Assembly (NCBI RefSeq): GCF_000016285.1
Contig: NC_011989.1
Coordinates: 747,001 to 811,000, forward strand
Reading direction: 5' to 3'
DNA: 64,000 bases
Source: Allorhizobium ampelinum S4
GTDB lineage: Bacteria > Pseudomonadota > Alphaproteobacteria > Rhizobiales > Rhizobiaceae
Below are positions 33,364 to 42,618 of the stretch, one piece after another. Under the pieces are notes generated by a model. That model saw only the letters and a program-made list of their open reading frames with translations, was not told the origin of the DNA and searched no databases. The position numbers were made by a program, and so were the translations under genes. Each line of letters begins with the position of its first letter. Position 1 is the stretch's first letter.

Positions 33364-34341
33364 TTGATCAAAGCTTACAGGTGTGACGGGACGGCAGATA
33401 TGATCCTGCCCAGCGATGCGCCAGCGGTGCTGGACAAAGATGTTCTATGGCTCGATCTTCTCAATCCTGACAGGACAGAGGAGGCTTTGGCCGAACGCTT
33501 GCTGGGCCTGCCGCTTCCCACCCGTGACGACCTAAAGGATATCGAGCCCTCCAGCCGATTGTATATGGACGATCATGGCGTTTACATGACCGCATCGCTG
33601 CTCTGTAAGGCCGAATCGGACCTGCCGCATCTGGCGGATGTCGCCTTCATTCTGGGCGGAGGGCGTCTGGTCACCGTGCGCTACGCCGAGCCCCGTGCCT
33701 TTGGCCTGTTTACCGCAGCCCTCAGCCGCAATCAGGCCCATTGCACCTCCAACGCTGTCATGCTGGCGCGTCTTTTGGAAACGGTGGTCGACCGCACCGC
33801 CGAAATTCTGGAAATTGCCGGTATGCGGGTCGATGCGCTGTCCGGCGATGTGTTCGTCGATCGCAGCCGGACCAAGCGCCGGGCGGCGCGCTTTCTGGAG
33901 GACCGGCTGTTCGATATCGCCAGCCATCATCGGCTGGTCAGCAAGACGCGCGACAGCCTGGCATCGCTGTCGCGGCTGTCGTCCTTCCTGCTGTCGGTGG
34001 AACCGGTCAAGTCCAATGCGCAAGCCCGCGACCTCTGTCAGGTCGTCGCCCATGATATTCAATCCCTGTCCGAACATGCCGGTTTCATCGCCAGCAATAT
34101 CAGTTTCATGCTTGATGCCTCGCTTGGTCTGATCAATGTCGAACAGAATTCGATCATCAAGATTTTCTCGATTGCATCGGTGGTGTTTTTGCCGCCGACG
34201 CTGGTCGCTTCCATCTATGGAATGAACTTTCAGGTCATGCCGGAGTTGACGTGGCTGCTTGGCTACCCATTTGCTCTGATCGTCATGGTTCTGTCCGCGA
34301 TCATTCCCTTCCTGTTCTTCCGCTCGAAAGGCTGGCTCTGA
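33364..34341 (+). CDS. corA: CorA-family magnesium transporter
   Basis: The 325-residue protein has a large cytoplasmic N-terminal domain with long helices and two C-terminal membrane helices (about 270-290 and 297-318). The selectivity motif GMN is present at about 285-287 (YGMNF), and the short periplasmic loop MPELTW follows. CorA pentamers take up Mg2+ and sometimes Co2+ or Ni2+. The likely start is a TTG at 33364 with AAAGGTG upstream; the family N-terminus MIKAYR fits. TTTGATCAAA (33363-33372) overlaps the start codon. kup follows 15 bases after the stop. Confidence 0.9.
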   Translation: MIKAYRCDGTADMILPSDAPAVLDKDVLWLDLLNPDRTEEALAERLLGLPLPTRDDLKDIEPSSRLYMDDHGVYMTASLLCKAESDLPHLADVAFILGGGRLVTVRYAEPRAFGLFTAALSRNQAHCTSNAVMLARLLETVVDRTAEILEIAGMRVDALSGDVFVDRSRTKRRAARFLEDRLFDIASHHRLVSKTRDSLASLSRLSSFLLSVEPVKSNAQARDLCQVVAHDIQSLSEHAGFIASNISFMLDASLGLINVEQNSIIKIFSIASVVFLPPTLVASIYGMNFQVMPELTWLLGYPFALIVMVLSAIIPFLFFRSKGWL

Positions 34342-34356
34342 GAGCCTGTAAGATTG

Positions 34357-36261
34357 ATGTCCCAGGAAAACACCCACGCAGCACCGGCCGAAAAGAAAGA
34401 CCTGCGCAGCCTGATGCTGCTGGCGCTCGGTTCGGTCGGCGTCGTCTACGGCGATATCGGCACAAGCCCGCTCTATGCGTTTCGCGAGGCGCTGAAGCCA
34501 ATTGCCCATGACGGCATTACCCGTTTCGAGGTGATCGGCCTGACTTCGCTGATCGTCTGGACGCTGACGATCATCGTCACGCTGAAATATGTGCTGTTTC
34601 TGCTGCGCGCCGACAATGACGGCGAAGGCGGCACCCTGTCGCTGCTGGCCCTGCTCAGCAAGTCGGCCGGGCGTCATACCGTCGTGCTGATGGTGCTGGG
34701 CCTGGTCGGGGCGGCGCTGTTTCTGGGCGATGCCATGATCACGCCTGCACTGTCGGTTCTGTCGGCGGTGGAAGGCTTGAAACTGGTGGCGCCGCAATCC
34801 TCCGGCTTTATCGTGCCGATCTCGGTGGTGATCCTGATCGTGCTGTTTGCCGTGCAGTCGCGCGGTACGGGCGCGGTCGCCAATTTCTTCGGGCCGATCA
34901 CCGTGGTCTGGTTCCTGGTGATGGCGGCAGGCGGTATCGGCCATATTTTCGACGATCCGGCGATTTTCCGGGCCTTCAATCCGATTCATGCCGTGACCTT
35001 CCTGTTTCAGGAGAAATTTCTCGGTTTCGTCGTGCTGGGCGCGGTTTTCCTGACCGTCACCGGCGCCGAAGCACTCTATGCCGACCTTGGCCACTTTGGC
35101 CGTCGTCCGATCCAGTGGGCGTGGTTCGTGCTGGTGTTTCCGGCTCTGGTGCTTAACTATCTCGGCCAGGGCGCGCTGGTGCTGAAGGACCCGGCCATGG
35201 CATCGGACCCTTTCTATCTGATGTTTCCAAGCTGGGCCATCCTGCCGGTCATCATCCTGGCGACGGCGGCCACCGTTATTGCCAGCCAGGCGGTGATAAC
35301 AGGGGCGTTTTCCATGGTGCGTCAGGCCATCCATCTAGGCTTCCTGCCGCGCATGGAGATCCTGTTCACCTCGGAAACCAATACCGGACAGATCTATCTT
35401 CCTGCCGTCAACACGCTGCTGCTGCTTGGCGTTCTCAGCCTGGTGCTACTGTTTGAAAGCTCCGACGCGCTGGCCACCGCCTATGGTATTTCCGTCACCG
35501 GCGCCATGGTCGTCACGACAATCATGGCGTTTGAATTCGTGCGCAAGAAGTGGAAATGGTCGGTTTTCGTGGCGCTGCTGGTGATCGTACCGCTTCTGGC
35601 TCTGGAAACGGTTTTCCTCGGCGCCAACCTGCTGAAGATCCACGATGGCGGCTATATTCCGGTGCTGTTCGCGGCTGGCTTCACCATCGTCATGTGGACA
35701 TGGCGGCGTGGAACGGCCATCCTGTTTGCCAAGACCCGCCATGCCGATATTCCGCTGTCCTCGTTCATTTCCTCGGTGGAGCGCAAGAGCGAGCATGCGC
35801 CGGTCTGTGTGCCGGGGACGGCAATTTTCCTGACCAGCGACCCGGAAACGGCGCCTGCTGCCCTGCTGCATAATCTCAAGCACAACCACGTTCTGCATGA
35901 GAAAAACATCATCCTGACCATCAAGACCGTCAACCGGCCCCGCGCCAGCGAAGCGGAACGCTTCGTGGCCGAGAGCCTGTCGGAGCGGTTCAGCCGGGTG
36001 GAGATCCGCTTCGGCTATATGGAACAGCAGAATGTGTCGCAGGCGCTGGCCAAACTGCGCAAGGGCGGCCTGAAATTCGACATCATGTCCACCTCCTTCT
36101 ATCTCGGCCGCCGCAAGCTCGTGCCGGACGCCAAGGCAGGCATGCCAAACTGGCAGGACAGGCTGTTCATCGCGCTGGCCAATTCGGCAACCGACCCCTC
36201 GGATTACTTCCGGCTTCCGGCCAATCGTGTCGTCGAACTTGGCTCGCATGTGATCATCTGA
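34357..36261 (+). CDS. kup: KUP-family potassium uptake protein
   Basis: The 634-residue protein has about 12 membrane helices (about 18-430) and a C-terminal cytoplasmic domain, the standard Kup layout. Signature segments are [19 protein letters not shown] (about 28-46), [15 protein letters not shown] and [17 protein letters not shown]. Kup is a K+/H+ symporter of the inner membrane. It lies immediately after corA on the same strand, so the two ion transport genes may share a transcript. A TTG at 34354 is one codon upstream; ATG 34357 is preferred. A terminator follows. Confidence 0.94.
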   Translation: MSQENTHAAPAEKKDLRSLMLLALGSVGVVYGDIGTSPLYAFREALKPIAHDGITRFEVIGLTSLIVWTLTIIVTLKYVLFLLRADNDGEGGTLSLLALLSKSAGRHTVVLMVLGLVGAALFLGDAMITPALSVLSAVEGLKLVAPQSSGFIVPISVVILIVLFAVQSRGTGAVANFFGPITVVWFLVMAAGGIGHIFDDPAIFRAFNPIHAVTFLFQEKFLGFVVLGAVFLTVTGAEALYADLGHFGRRPIQWAWFVLVFPALVLNYLGQGALVLKDPAMASDPFYLMFPSWAILPVIILATAATVIASQAVITGAFSMVRQAIHLGFLPRMEILFTSETNTGQIYLPAVNTLLLLGVLSLVLLFESSDALATAYGISVTGAMVVTTIMAFEFVRKKWKWSVFVALLVIVPLLALETVFLGANLLKIHDGGYIPVLFAAGFTIVMWTWRRGTAILFAKTRHADIPLSSFISSVERKSEHAPVCVPGTAIFLTSDPETAPAALLHNLKHNHVLHEKNIILTIKTVNRPRASEAERFVAESLSERFSRVEIRFGYMEQQNVSQALAKLRKGGLKFDIMSTSFYLGRRKLVPDAKAGMPNWQDRLFIALANSATDPSDYFRLPANRVVELGSHVII

Positions 36262-36302
36262 GGGTTATTTGTGGCGGTGTTTCGCGCGACGGGCATCGCC
36301 AC

Positions 36303-36350
36303 AAAGCCGCACCGATTCCGGGAATTCACCGCCCGGAACGCGGCTTTTTC
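36303..36350 (+). terminator. Rho-independent terminator of kup
   Basis: AAAGCCGC (36303-36310) pairs with GCGGCTTT (36340-36347) and is followed by two more T, with an inner CCGGG/CCCGG stem, 42 bases after the kup stop. Confidence 0.8.
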
Positions 36351-36569
36351 ATGCCACTTTCTGTGGGGAATTCCAAAATTTCGGCTAACAAACTGATTTT
36401 ATTCGGTTAATTTGTCGTGAAACAACCCTTGGCAATGCCTTGACTATCAAAGCTCGCAAAATTATGGTGCGGCCAAATTCAGAACCGGTCGGACCATGTG
36501 TAAATCCGAGCTGTTTGCATACTCGGACAAGGCTTTAGCAGCCGGACCGGGATCGGACGGGGAGGGCGC

Positions 36570-36917
36570 ATGGACGATCAGGAAAGAGAATTGGAACGGC
36601 GTCGCAGCCATCTCGGAGCCAAGCTGGCTGCGAAAGATCTGCGGACGGGGGAAGAGGCCGCACAGGACGAGCGGGCACAGGCAAGCCGAAAAGGTTATGC
36701 TCAGGCCATGAAGCTCTCCAGCGAATTCCTTTCCGCCATCATCGTCGGTATCATTCTGGGCTTCCTGATCGATCATTTTGCCGGAACCTCGCCTTGGGGG
36801 CTTATCGTCCTTCTGTTGCTGGGGTTTTGCGCCGGTGTGCTGAACGTGCTGCGTGCGGCGGGAAAGGTGGCTTCGCCTCATCCTGCGGATCGCAGCTCGG
36901 ACGGCAAAGGGAAATAA
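36570..36917 (+). CDS. atpI: ATP synthase accessory protein AtpI
   Basis: AtpI aids assembly of the c-ring and possibly Mg2+ handling for F0F1. The 115-residue protein has a charged, helical N-terminus (1-45) followed by two membrane helices (about 52-70 and 76-95) with GFLIDHFAGTSPWG between them. It is the first gene of the F0 operon and atpB starts 76 bases later. The ATG has GGGGAGGG upstream. The gap 36351-36569 upstream is AT-rich and should hold the operon promoter. Confidence 0.88.
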   Translation: MDDQERELERRRSHLGAKLAAKDLRTGEEAAQDERAQASRKGYAQAMKLSSEFLSAIIVGIILGFLIDHFAGTSPWGLIVLLLLGFCAGVLNVLRAAGKVASPHPADRSSDGKGK

Positions 36918-36993
36918 CACGGCGGATGCCTGCATCCGGCGGACGAGGTAAGGAACGCTGCCTGAGGGTGGCAAAAGCGAGAGAGATCACCAG

Positions 36994-37746
36994 GTGTCAA
37001 ACGATCCGACCCATCAGTTCCAGATCCACAAGATTGTTCCGATCGAGATTGGCGGCATTGATTTTTCGTTCACCAACGCCTCGCTGTTCATGGTGGCGAC
37101 GGTGGCCTGCGCAGCTGGCTTCCTCTACTTCGCCACATCCAATCGCGGCCTGATCCCCGGTCGGGCGCAGTCGGTCGCGGAAATGTCCTATGAATTCGTG
37201 GCGTCGATGCTGCGGGAAGGGGCGGGCAGCCACGGGATGAAATTCTTCCCCATGGTGTTCTCGCTGTTCATGTTCGTGTTGACCGCGAACCTTCTCGGCA
37301 TGATGCCCTATTTCTTCACCATCACCAGCCAGATCGTCGTCACCTTTGCGTTGGCGATTTTTGTGATCGGCACGGTGTTGGTCTACGGTTTCTATAAGCA
37401 CGGCCTTGGCTTCCTCAATTTGTTCGTGCCCTCTGGCGTCCCTGGCGCTCTCTTGTTACTCGTGGTGCCGATCGAGGTGATCTCGTTTCTGTCGCGCCCG
37501 ATTTCTCTGTCGATCCGGTTGTTTGCCAATATGCTGGCAGGCCACATCACATTGAAGGTGTTTGCGGGCTTCGTTGCCTCGCTTGGCAGCCTTGGCGCCC
37601 TTGGCGTCGGTGGCGCGCTCCTTCCTCTCGCTATGACCGTCGCACTGACCGGTCTGGAGTTCCTGGTTGCCTTCCTTCAGGCTTACGTCTTCGCGGTACT
37701 GACTTGCATGTACCTGAACGACGCAATCCATCCCGGTGGGCACTAA
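36994..37746 (+). CDS. atpB: F0F1 ATP synthase subunit a
   Basis: Subunit a forms the two proton half-channels beside the c-ring. The 250-residue protein has about six membrane helices, with the essential Arg in [13 protein letters not shown] (about residue 176) and a conserved C-terminal [18 protein letters not shown]. The GTG start at 36994 follows a purine-rich GAGAGA and matches the alphaproteobacterial N-terminus ([10 protein letters not shown]). It is followed by atpE after 67 bases. Confidence 0.96.
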   Translation: MSNDPTHQFQIHKIVPIEIGGIDFSFTNASLFMVATVACAAGFLYFATSNRGLIPGRAQSVAEMSYEFVASMLREGAGSHGMKFFPMVFSLFMFVLTANLLGMMPYFFTITSQIVVTFALAIFVIGTVLVYGFYKHGLGFLNLFVPSGVPGALLLLVVPIEVISFLSRPISLSIRLFANMLAGHITLKVFAGFVASLGSLGALGVGGALLPLAMTVALTGLEFLVAFLQAYVFAVLTCMYLNDAIHPGGH

Positions 37747-37813
37747 GGATATCGACATTGGCGTAACAAGCGTCAGTCATTCGCCGCAATAACCATTTCA
37801 AAGGAGTACTCTC

Positions 37814-38041
37814 ATGGAAGCGGAAGCAGCAAAGTTCATCGGCGCAGGTCTGGCTTGCTTTGGCATGGCCGGCACGGCTCTCGGCCTTGGCAACATTTTC
37901 GGCAGCTACCTGTCGGGCGCACTGCGCAACCCGTCTGCCGCTGACAGCCAGTTCGGCCGTCTGGTATTCGGCTTCGCCGTTACGGAAGCTCTGGGCATCT
38001 TCTCGCTGCTCGTAGCCCTCCTGCTCCTGTTCGCTGTCTGA
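37814..38041 (+). CDS. atpE: F0F1 ATP synthase subunit c
   Basis: This 75-residue hairpin protein forms the rotor ring. Two membrane helices (about 8-33 and 50-73) flank the polar loop RNPSAADS. The proton-carrying carboxylate is Glu58 (VTEALGIF). The Gly-rich first helix ([15 protein letters not shown]) is typical. A strong AAGGAG ribosome binding site precedes the ATG, fitting the high copy number of c. A terminator-like hairpin directly follows. Confidence 0.97.
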   Translation: MEAEAAKFIGAGLACFGMAGTALGLGNIFGSYLSGALRNPSAADSQFGRLVFGFAVTEALGIFSLLVALLLLFAV

Positions 38042-38057
38042 TTTCAGCGCAATTCAG

Positions 38058-38095
38058 GATCACGGCCGGCCTTCGATGTCGGCCGTGATCTTTTG
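38058..38095 (+). terminator. Intra-operon hairpin between atpE and atpF2 (attenuator-like)
   Basis: GATCACGGCCG (38058-38068) and CGGCCGTGATC (38080-38090) form a perfect 11-bp stem with an 11-base loop, followed by TTTTGT. It starts 17 bases after the atpE stop and ends 30 bases before atpF2. It could lower b'/b expression relative to c or protect the atpE mRNA 3' end. Confidence 0.7.
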
Positions 38096-38120
38096 TATTA
38101 GCAGGATACTGGAGGCGAGT

Positions 38121-38705
38121 ATGTTCGTTACCCCCGCCTATGCCGAGGAAGTCCCGGCAGCGGCTGAGACCCACACGGAAACCGGCGTTCCCGCGGAAGC
38201 CGGACATGGACGAGGCGTATTTCCGCCCTTCGACCATTCTACCTTCCCATCGCAGTTGTTGTGGCTGGTCATCACTTTTGGCCTGTTCTACATTCTGATG
38301 CAGCGGGTCATCGTGCCACGCGTCGGCGGTATCCTCGAAAATCGTCACGACCGGATCGCCAAGGATATCGACGAGGCCAGCCGCCTGAAGGCGGAAGCGG
38401 ATGCCGAAGTCGAGACCTATGAAAAAGAATTGATCGCCGCCAAGGCGAAGGGCAACCAGATAGCCTCTGCCGCGCGGGAAGCCGCCAAGGCCAAGGCTGC
38501 CGCCGACCGCGCTGCTGTCGAGGCTGAGCTGTCCAGCAAGGTTGCTGCTGCGGAAGCCAGCATTGCAGCAATCAAGACCAAGGCTTTTGCCGAGGTTGAC
38601 ACGATTGCTACGGAAACCGTTGCCGCCATCGTTGAGCAACTGACCGGTGCAAATGTCACCGTAGCAGATGCGCAATCGGCTGTTGCCGCTGGCAAGAGGG
38701 GCTGA
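38121..38705 (+). CDS. atpF2: F0F1 ATP synthase subunit b' (b 2)
   Basis: Subunit b' pairs with b to form the peripheral stalk in Alphaproteobacteria and cyanobacteria. The 194-residue protein has an Ala/Glu-rich N-terminal segment, one membrane helix (about 47-66, [15 protein letters not shown]) and a long charged coiled coil rich in Ala, Lys and Glu to the end. The ATG at 38121 has GGAGGCGAG upstream; the frame is open back to 38076, but that part crosses the hairpin. atpF1 starts 4 bases after its stop. Confidence 0.93.
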   Translation: MFVTPAYAEEVPAAAETHTETGVPAEAGHGRGVFPPFDHSTFPSQLLWLVITFGLFYILMQRVIVPRVGGILENRHDRIAKDIDEASRLKAEADAEVETYEKELIAAKAKGNQIASAAREAAKAKAAADRAAVEAELSSKVAAAEASIAAIKTKAFAEVDTIATETVAAIVEQLTGANVTVADAQSAVAAGKRG

Positions 38706-38709
38706 GCCG

Positions 38710-39195
38710 ATGCAATATGATGCAACTTTCTTCGCTTTTGTTGGCCTGGTGCTGTTTCTGGCACTGATTGCCTATCTCAAAGTCCCGGGCATGATGGCGA
38801 AGTCGCTGGATGCACGTGCAGACAATATCCGTGACGAATTGGCGGAAGCCAAGCGCCTGCGGGAAGAAGCCCAGCAATTGTTGGCGGAATATCGTGCCAA
38901 GCGCAAACAGGCTGAAGCGGAAGCTCAGGCCATCGTTACCGCCGCCGAGCGCGAAGCAGCCGCCCTGACGGAAGAAGCCCGTCAGAAGACCGAGGAATTC
39001 GTTCAGCGCCGCAATGCGCTGTCGGAACAGAAGATCAAGCAGGCCGAAACCGACGCCATCAATGCGGTTCGCTCGGCTGCTGTCGATCTTGCAATCTCGG
39101 CTGCAGAGACCCTGTTGAAGCAGAAAGTCGACGCCCAGTTGCAGTCAGGCCTGTTTAATTCGTCTGTCAGCGAAGTGAAAAACCGTCTGAACTGA
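38710..39195 (+). CDS. atpF1: F0F1 ATP synthase subunit b (b 1)
   Basis: The 161-residue peripheral-stalk subunit has a single N-terminal membrane helix (about 5-25, FFAFVGLVLFLALIAYL) followed by a hydrophilic coiled coil to the C-terminus. The ATG at 38710 has GAGGGG upstream, within the end of atpF2, so the two are translationally linked. It closes the F0 operon and a strong terminator follows. The F1 genes are not in the window, as usual in Rhizobiales. Confidence 0.94.
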   Translation: MQYDATFFAFVGLVLFLALIAYLKVPGMMAKSLDARADNIRDELAEAKRLREEAQQLLAEYRAKRKQAEAEAQAIVTAAEREAAALTEEARQKTEEFVQRRNALSEQKIKQAETDAINAVRSAAVDLAISAAETLLKQKVDAQLQSGLFNSSVSEVKNRLN

Positions 39196-39218
39196 GATTG
39201 TTCATCAAGGATGAATTG

Positions 39219-39245
39219 AAAGCCGGGTTCAGCCCGGCTTTTTTA
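39219..39245 (+). terminator. Rho-independent terminator of the F0 operon
   Basis: AAAGCCGGG (39219-39227) and CCCGGCTTT (39233-39241) form a 9-bp stem with loop TTCAG, followed by TTTA. Confidence 0.9.
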
Positions 39246-39351
39246 TGTCTGGGTGTTTGCAGTGTTACTCAGACGACTATCGAACCCGTTTTTCGAAAAG
39301 AAAAATGGAAATATCTCTGTTGCAATTTGTACCGAACATATTCCCATTTCT

Positions 39352-40014
39352 TCACCGTTCATCCTGTAGGCGCAGAGGACTAAAACTCATCCGGTGAAGG
39401 GGGCAGGGACCATGATCGGCGATGGCTTTCTGGTGGACCTTGGTGCCGTAGCCCGCATGGGCATCAAATCCGTATTGGGGGAAGACCAGGGCGGCGCGCG
39501 TCATCATCCGGTCTCGCATGACCTTGGCGACAATCGATGCGGCGGCAATGGAGAGCGATCTTGCATCGCCTTTGATGACGGCAGTGCCTCCGCAGATTAG
39601 GCCTGGGGGAACGTCCCGGCCATCGCAAAGCAGATGGGCGGGGGCGAGTGAAAGCCCGGCTGCGGCCCGGCGCATGGCGTCGAGGCTGGCTTTGCGAATA
39701 TCCCGCCGGTCGATATGATCGGAGCCTGAAGAGGCGATAGAGACCGTTGCCGTTGCCAGGATCTGAATAAAAAGCGCCTCGCGTTTGGCAGCGGTAAGCT
39801 TTTTCGAATCGTTGAGACCATCAGGAATGGCGTCGGGGTCAAGAATGACCGCTGCGGCCACCACCGGCCCGGCCAGTGGGCCGCGTCCGGCCTCATCCGT
39901 GCCCGCCACTGGCCAGCAACCTTTGGCTTTGAAACTCTCTTCCAGCGAAAAATCCGGCCCGGTCAGGGGCAGGGTGAAAAGATCGGGCATGTCGGATGGA
40001 GAACGTTTTGGCAT
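39352..40014 (-). CDS. rnhB: Ribonuclease HII
   Basis: RNase HII removes ribonucleotides from DNA and RNA:DNA hybrids. The 220-residue protein has the catalytic segment [15 protein letters not shown] (about 37-51), [13 protein letters not shown], and [20 protein letters not shown] with a further Asp/Lys pair, then [11 protein letters not shown]. The ATG at 40014 has GAGGTC 6 bases upstream and matches the family. The frame runs back to 40191 only because it reads through a RIME-like repeat. It converges with the F0 operon. Confidence 0.93.
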   Translation of the reverse strand: MPKRSPSDMPDLFTLPLTGPDFSLEESFKAKGCWPVAGTDEAGRGPLAGPVVAAAVILDPDAIPDGLNDSKKLTAAKREALFIQILATATVSIASSGSDHIDRRDIRKASLDAMRRAAAGLSLAPAHLLCDGRDVPPGLICGGTAVIKGDARSLSIAAASIVAKVMRDRMMTRAALVFPQYGFDAHAGYGTKVHQKAIADHGPCPLHRMSFSPLRLQDER

Positions 40015-40056
40015 GCCGCAGACCTCGCACATCATCCGCCCGGCTTGCAAGCCTGT

Positions 40057-40121
40057 TGCATAATTCTTGAAACCAGAATCGGCTGAAAGAATTATGCAAC
40101 AGGCATAAAGAGCTACAGCGG
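40057..40121. repeat. RIME-like element, partial copy 3
   Basis: TGCATAATT (40057-40065) and AATTATGCA (40090-40098) repeat the first palindrome of the copies at 17389 and 28441, followed by the start of the second half (GCATAAAGAGCTACAGCG). The right arm of the second palindrome is not seen. It lies directly upstream of rnhB. Confidence 0.65.
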
Positions 40122-40291
40122 CATTTCTTATTGTGACAGCCATGCCTGCCATGGCGACATTATTGCATCGGACCGAGGTCGTAACAAGCATAGGTAGGGG
40201 CAGGCTATGACAACTGCCAATGTTGGAAGAACCTCATGCATCCCTGCTTTGGCGGCCAGTAAGATTATCTCAAATGGACAAGACGGCAGAA

Positions 40292-40525
40292 TACCAACAG
40301 CCACTGTTAGTGGCTGTTGGTAAAAGGCTTCGGCGTCGCCTTGATGCAGATGGATCGAAAGGGGTCGATCCTTCTACCCGAGACGCGACGCCGCGCCGGA
40401 CAAGCGGTCAAGGAAACCGCTTCCGGCATTTCCGAGGGCCGCCCTTGCGGTAGGCGGTGTGGCCTCGGAAAGAGAAGGTTGAAATTTTTGTGCGTGGTGC
40501 CGGGTTGGATGGATAGTCCGAGGCC
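40292..40525. ncRNA. Highly structured intergenic segment, candidate noncoding RNA
   Basis: Five complementary stems are packed into 230 bases: a 14-bp perfect hairpin with a 3-base loop (40292-40305/40309-40322); a 9-bp stem CGGCGTCGC/GCGACGCCG (40331-40339/40385-40393) enclosing a 7-bp hairpin GGATCGA/TCGATCC (40352-40358/40365-40371); AAGCGGT/ACCGCTT (40402-40408/40416-40422); and TTTCCGAGGGCC/GGCCTCGGAAA with one bulge (40429-40440/40461-40471). GGCCTCGG at 40461 can instead pair with CCGAGGCC at 40518-40525. No good coding frame is present. Strand is undecided. I do not recognise a known RNA family. It lies between the radical SAM gene and rnhB. Confidence 0.4.
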
Positions 40526-40589
40526 AGGGGCGGAGACGCCAAAGCTTTCACTTTCTTGCGCCCGCGCTGCCAAGCCGAACAATGGTTCG

Positions 40590-41747
40590 TTACAGCAGCG
40601 ATAGCTGCACACCATTGCCCATAGGCGGGATGAACAGATCGTCGCGCAATTGCATGCTCCGACGGCCCATGCCGAGACGTTTGGTGGCTATCTCGAAACG
40701 GCGGCTGATCTGCCAGGCATAGGGGCCGGTGCCTTTCATCCGCTTGCCGAATTCCGCATCGTAATCCTTGCCGTCGCGCATTGAGCGCACCAACGACATG
40801 ACATGGCGATAGCGGTCAGGATAATGTTGCAGCAGCCAGTCACGAAACAGCGGGCTGACCTCCAGCGGCAGGCGCAACAGGACATAGCTCGCCTCCGAGG
40901 CTCCGGCTGCCTTGGCGGCATCGAGGATACGCTCAATTTCATGATCATTCAGGGCGGGAATGACCGGCGACACCAAGACGCTTGTCGAGATGCCAGCCTC
41001 GCTCAGGGCCTTGATCGCCTCCAGCCGACGGCTTGGGGTCGAGGCGCGGGGCTCCATGGTCCGGGCCAGTTTGCGGTCCAGTGTGGTGACTGAAATACCG
41101 ACCTTGGCCAGGCCCTTTTCGGCCATATCGGCCAGAATATCGATGTCCCGTAGCACCATTGCCGACTTGGTCACGATGGCAACCGGATGATTGGCCTCTT
41201 TCAGCACCTCAAGCAATTGCCGCATGATCCGCCATTCCCGCTCGATGGGCTGGTAAGGATCGGTATTGGTGCCGATGGCGATGGTGCGAGGCTTGTAGCC
41301 TGGCTTGGACAGCTCCCGCTCCAACAGCTTCGGCGCATCCGGCTTGGCAAACAACCGGGCTTCAAAATCAAGCCCTGGAGACAGGCCCATATAACTGTGG
41401 CTCGGCCTGGCAAAACAATAGATGCAACCATGCTCACAGCCGCGATACGGATTGACCGAACGATCGAAGGGAATGTCCGGCGAATCATTGCGGGTAATCA
41501 CCGTCTTTGGCCGCTCTACCTGGACTTCAGTGCGGAAAGGGGGCATGTCTTCGAGGCTTGCCCAGCCATCGTCTTCCAGCTGCCGCTCCAGCGTTTCAAA
41601 ACGCCCGGAGGGATTGAGACCCGCGCCGCGTCCGCGCCTGCGTGCGCCATCCACCCGAAGCCCTGAGGCGACCAGCAGCGCGTCGGCAATATCCGCCGTA
41701 TTGGCAGGCTGAAAGGCAGCCTGCCTGACATCAGACAGTACGGTCAT
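40590..41747 (-). CDS. PA0069-family radical SAM protein (spore photoproduct lyase-like)
   Basis: The 385-residue protein has the radical SAM [4Fe-4S] motif CEHGCIYC (Cys104, Cys108, Cys111), preceded by VNPYRGCEHG, and TDPYQPIE further on, features of the spore photoproduct lyase-like PA0069 group. The substrate is unknown; a role in nucleic acid repair or modification is only a guess from the family. The start is ATG 41747 with AGGAG upstream; the frame extends to 41768. It is followed by the structured noncoding region. Confidence 0.88.
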   Translation of the reverse strand: MTVLSDVRQAAFQPANTADIADALLVASGLRVDGARRRGRGAGLNPSGRFETLERQLEDDGWASLEDMPPFRTEVQVERPKTVITRNDSPDIPFDRSVNPYRGCEHGCIYCFARPSHSYMGLSPGLDFEARLFAKPDAPKLLERELSKPGYKPRTIAIGTNTDPYQPIEREWRIMRQLLEVLKEANHPVAIVTKSAMVLRDIDILADMAEKGLAKVGISVTTLDRKLARTMEPRASTPSRRLEAIKALSEAGISTSVLVSPVIPALNDHEIERILDAAKAAGASEASYVLLRLPLEVSPLFRDWLLQHYPDRYRHVMSLVRSMRDGKDYDAEFGKRMKGTGPYAWQISRRFEIATKRLGMGRRSMQLRDDLFIPPMGNGVQLSLL

Positions 41748-42017
41748 TTGGAACTCCTGACGGGCCAACCGGCCCTTTCATGAGCTCAGATCTAACGCTA
41801 AAATGAGAACAATGCAAGAACAAAATACCAATCTCGAAAACGTAATCCCGGATTGTGTAAAATCACAAATACACCAAAAAATATATTAAATCGTCGCAAT
41901 GAGAAGTAAAAAACAGCATGTCCTGCTCTATCCACTTGCCGATCTGTCCTCGATCAAATTCCAGTCAAGCACGGTTCACCCGTGGTAAAGCATGATGCAT
42001 TGCGGTATGAGTAACGC
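41748..42017. other. AT-rich divergent intergenic region
   Basis: This gap between divergent genes is markedly AT-rich at 41800-41900 and contains no coding frame or strong hairpin. It should hold promoters for the radical SAM and glycosyltransferase genes. Confidence 0.5.
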
Positions 42018-42539
42018 ATGTTGACTGTTATTATCGAATGCCGCGATCAGGAAAGCGAATTGGCGCAAACCTTGACCACCCTTGTCGCCGGGGCGGTGCA
42101 GGGTATTATTTGTGACGTGGTTGTTCTGGATCATGGGTCCAGCGATGGGACGTCGCGGTTGGCCGATGCAGCGGGCTGCCGATTTCACATGATCTGGGAT
42201 TTGCGAGAGGTGGTTGCGGCAGCCAGGGGCGAATGGTTGCTCCTGGTCGAGCCAGGCGCCCGGCCATCCTCTGGATGGATCGAGGAAGTAGCGGAATATG
42301 TGGCACTGAACAGCGCGCCGGCCCGGTTTTCACCTTCACGGCATCATAAGCGTCCGTTTTTTCGGCGCTTCATCCGGCGCGGTCCGCCGTTGGAACATGG
42401 ATTTCTGCTGCGAAAGAGCCAAGCTCAATCCCTGGTCAAGACGGGCATGAAGCTCGCTGATCTGGTCGCTGGGCTGAGGGGCAGGGCGCTGTCCAGTGAA
42501 ATGGTGCCAGCTTGGGCTGTCCGTCAGGCACGGGCTTAA
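42018..42539 (+). CDS. Small glycosyltransferase family 2-like protein
   Basis: The 173-residue protein begins LTVIIECRDQESELAQTL, the first strand and helix of a GT-A fold, and has VVLDHGSSDGTSRLAD, the nucleotide-sugar-binding Asp region, and a DxD-like region replaced by LLLVEPGARPS. It is shorter than typical GT2 enzymes (over 220 residues) and lacks a clear DxD, so it may be a reduced or non-catalytic member. No signal or membrane segment is seen. It converges with moaB. Confidence 0.75.
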   Translation: MLTVIIECRDQESELAQTLTTLVAGAVQGIICDVVVLDHGSSDGTSRLADAAGCRFHMIWDLREVVAAARGEWLLLVEPGARPSSGWIEEVAEYVALNSAPARFSPSRHHKRPFFRRFIRRGPPLEHGFLLRKSQAQSLVKTGMKLADLVAGLRGRALSSEMVPAWAVRQARA

Positions 42540-42618
42540 CATTGCCAGTTAAGGGCCTGCGGGCTTTAAGTCTTGGTGCTCGGCTTGCCCCCATATCGGT
42601 CCAGCCAGTGTTTTTGTT

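Noticed and set aside
33080..33367. 95-codon frame before corA
   Set aside because: It has no ribosome binding site and no recognisable domain, and it overlaps the corA start.
33532..35334. 600-codon open frame on the minus strand opposite corA and kup
   Set aside because: It runs antisense across two clearly recognised genes, and its composition (Gln, His, Arg, Asp) is typical of a shadow frame.
40220..40604. Two short plus-strand frames in the structured region
   Set aside because: Neither has a ribosome binding site, and their residues follow the inverted-repeat stems, as expected for noncoding structure.
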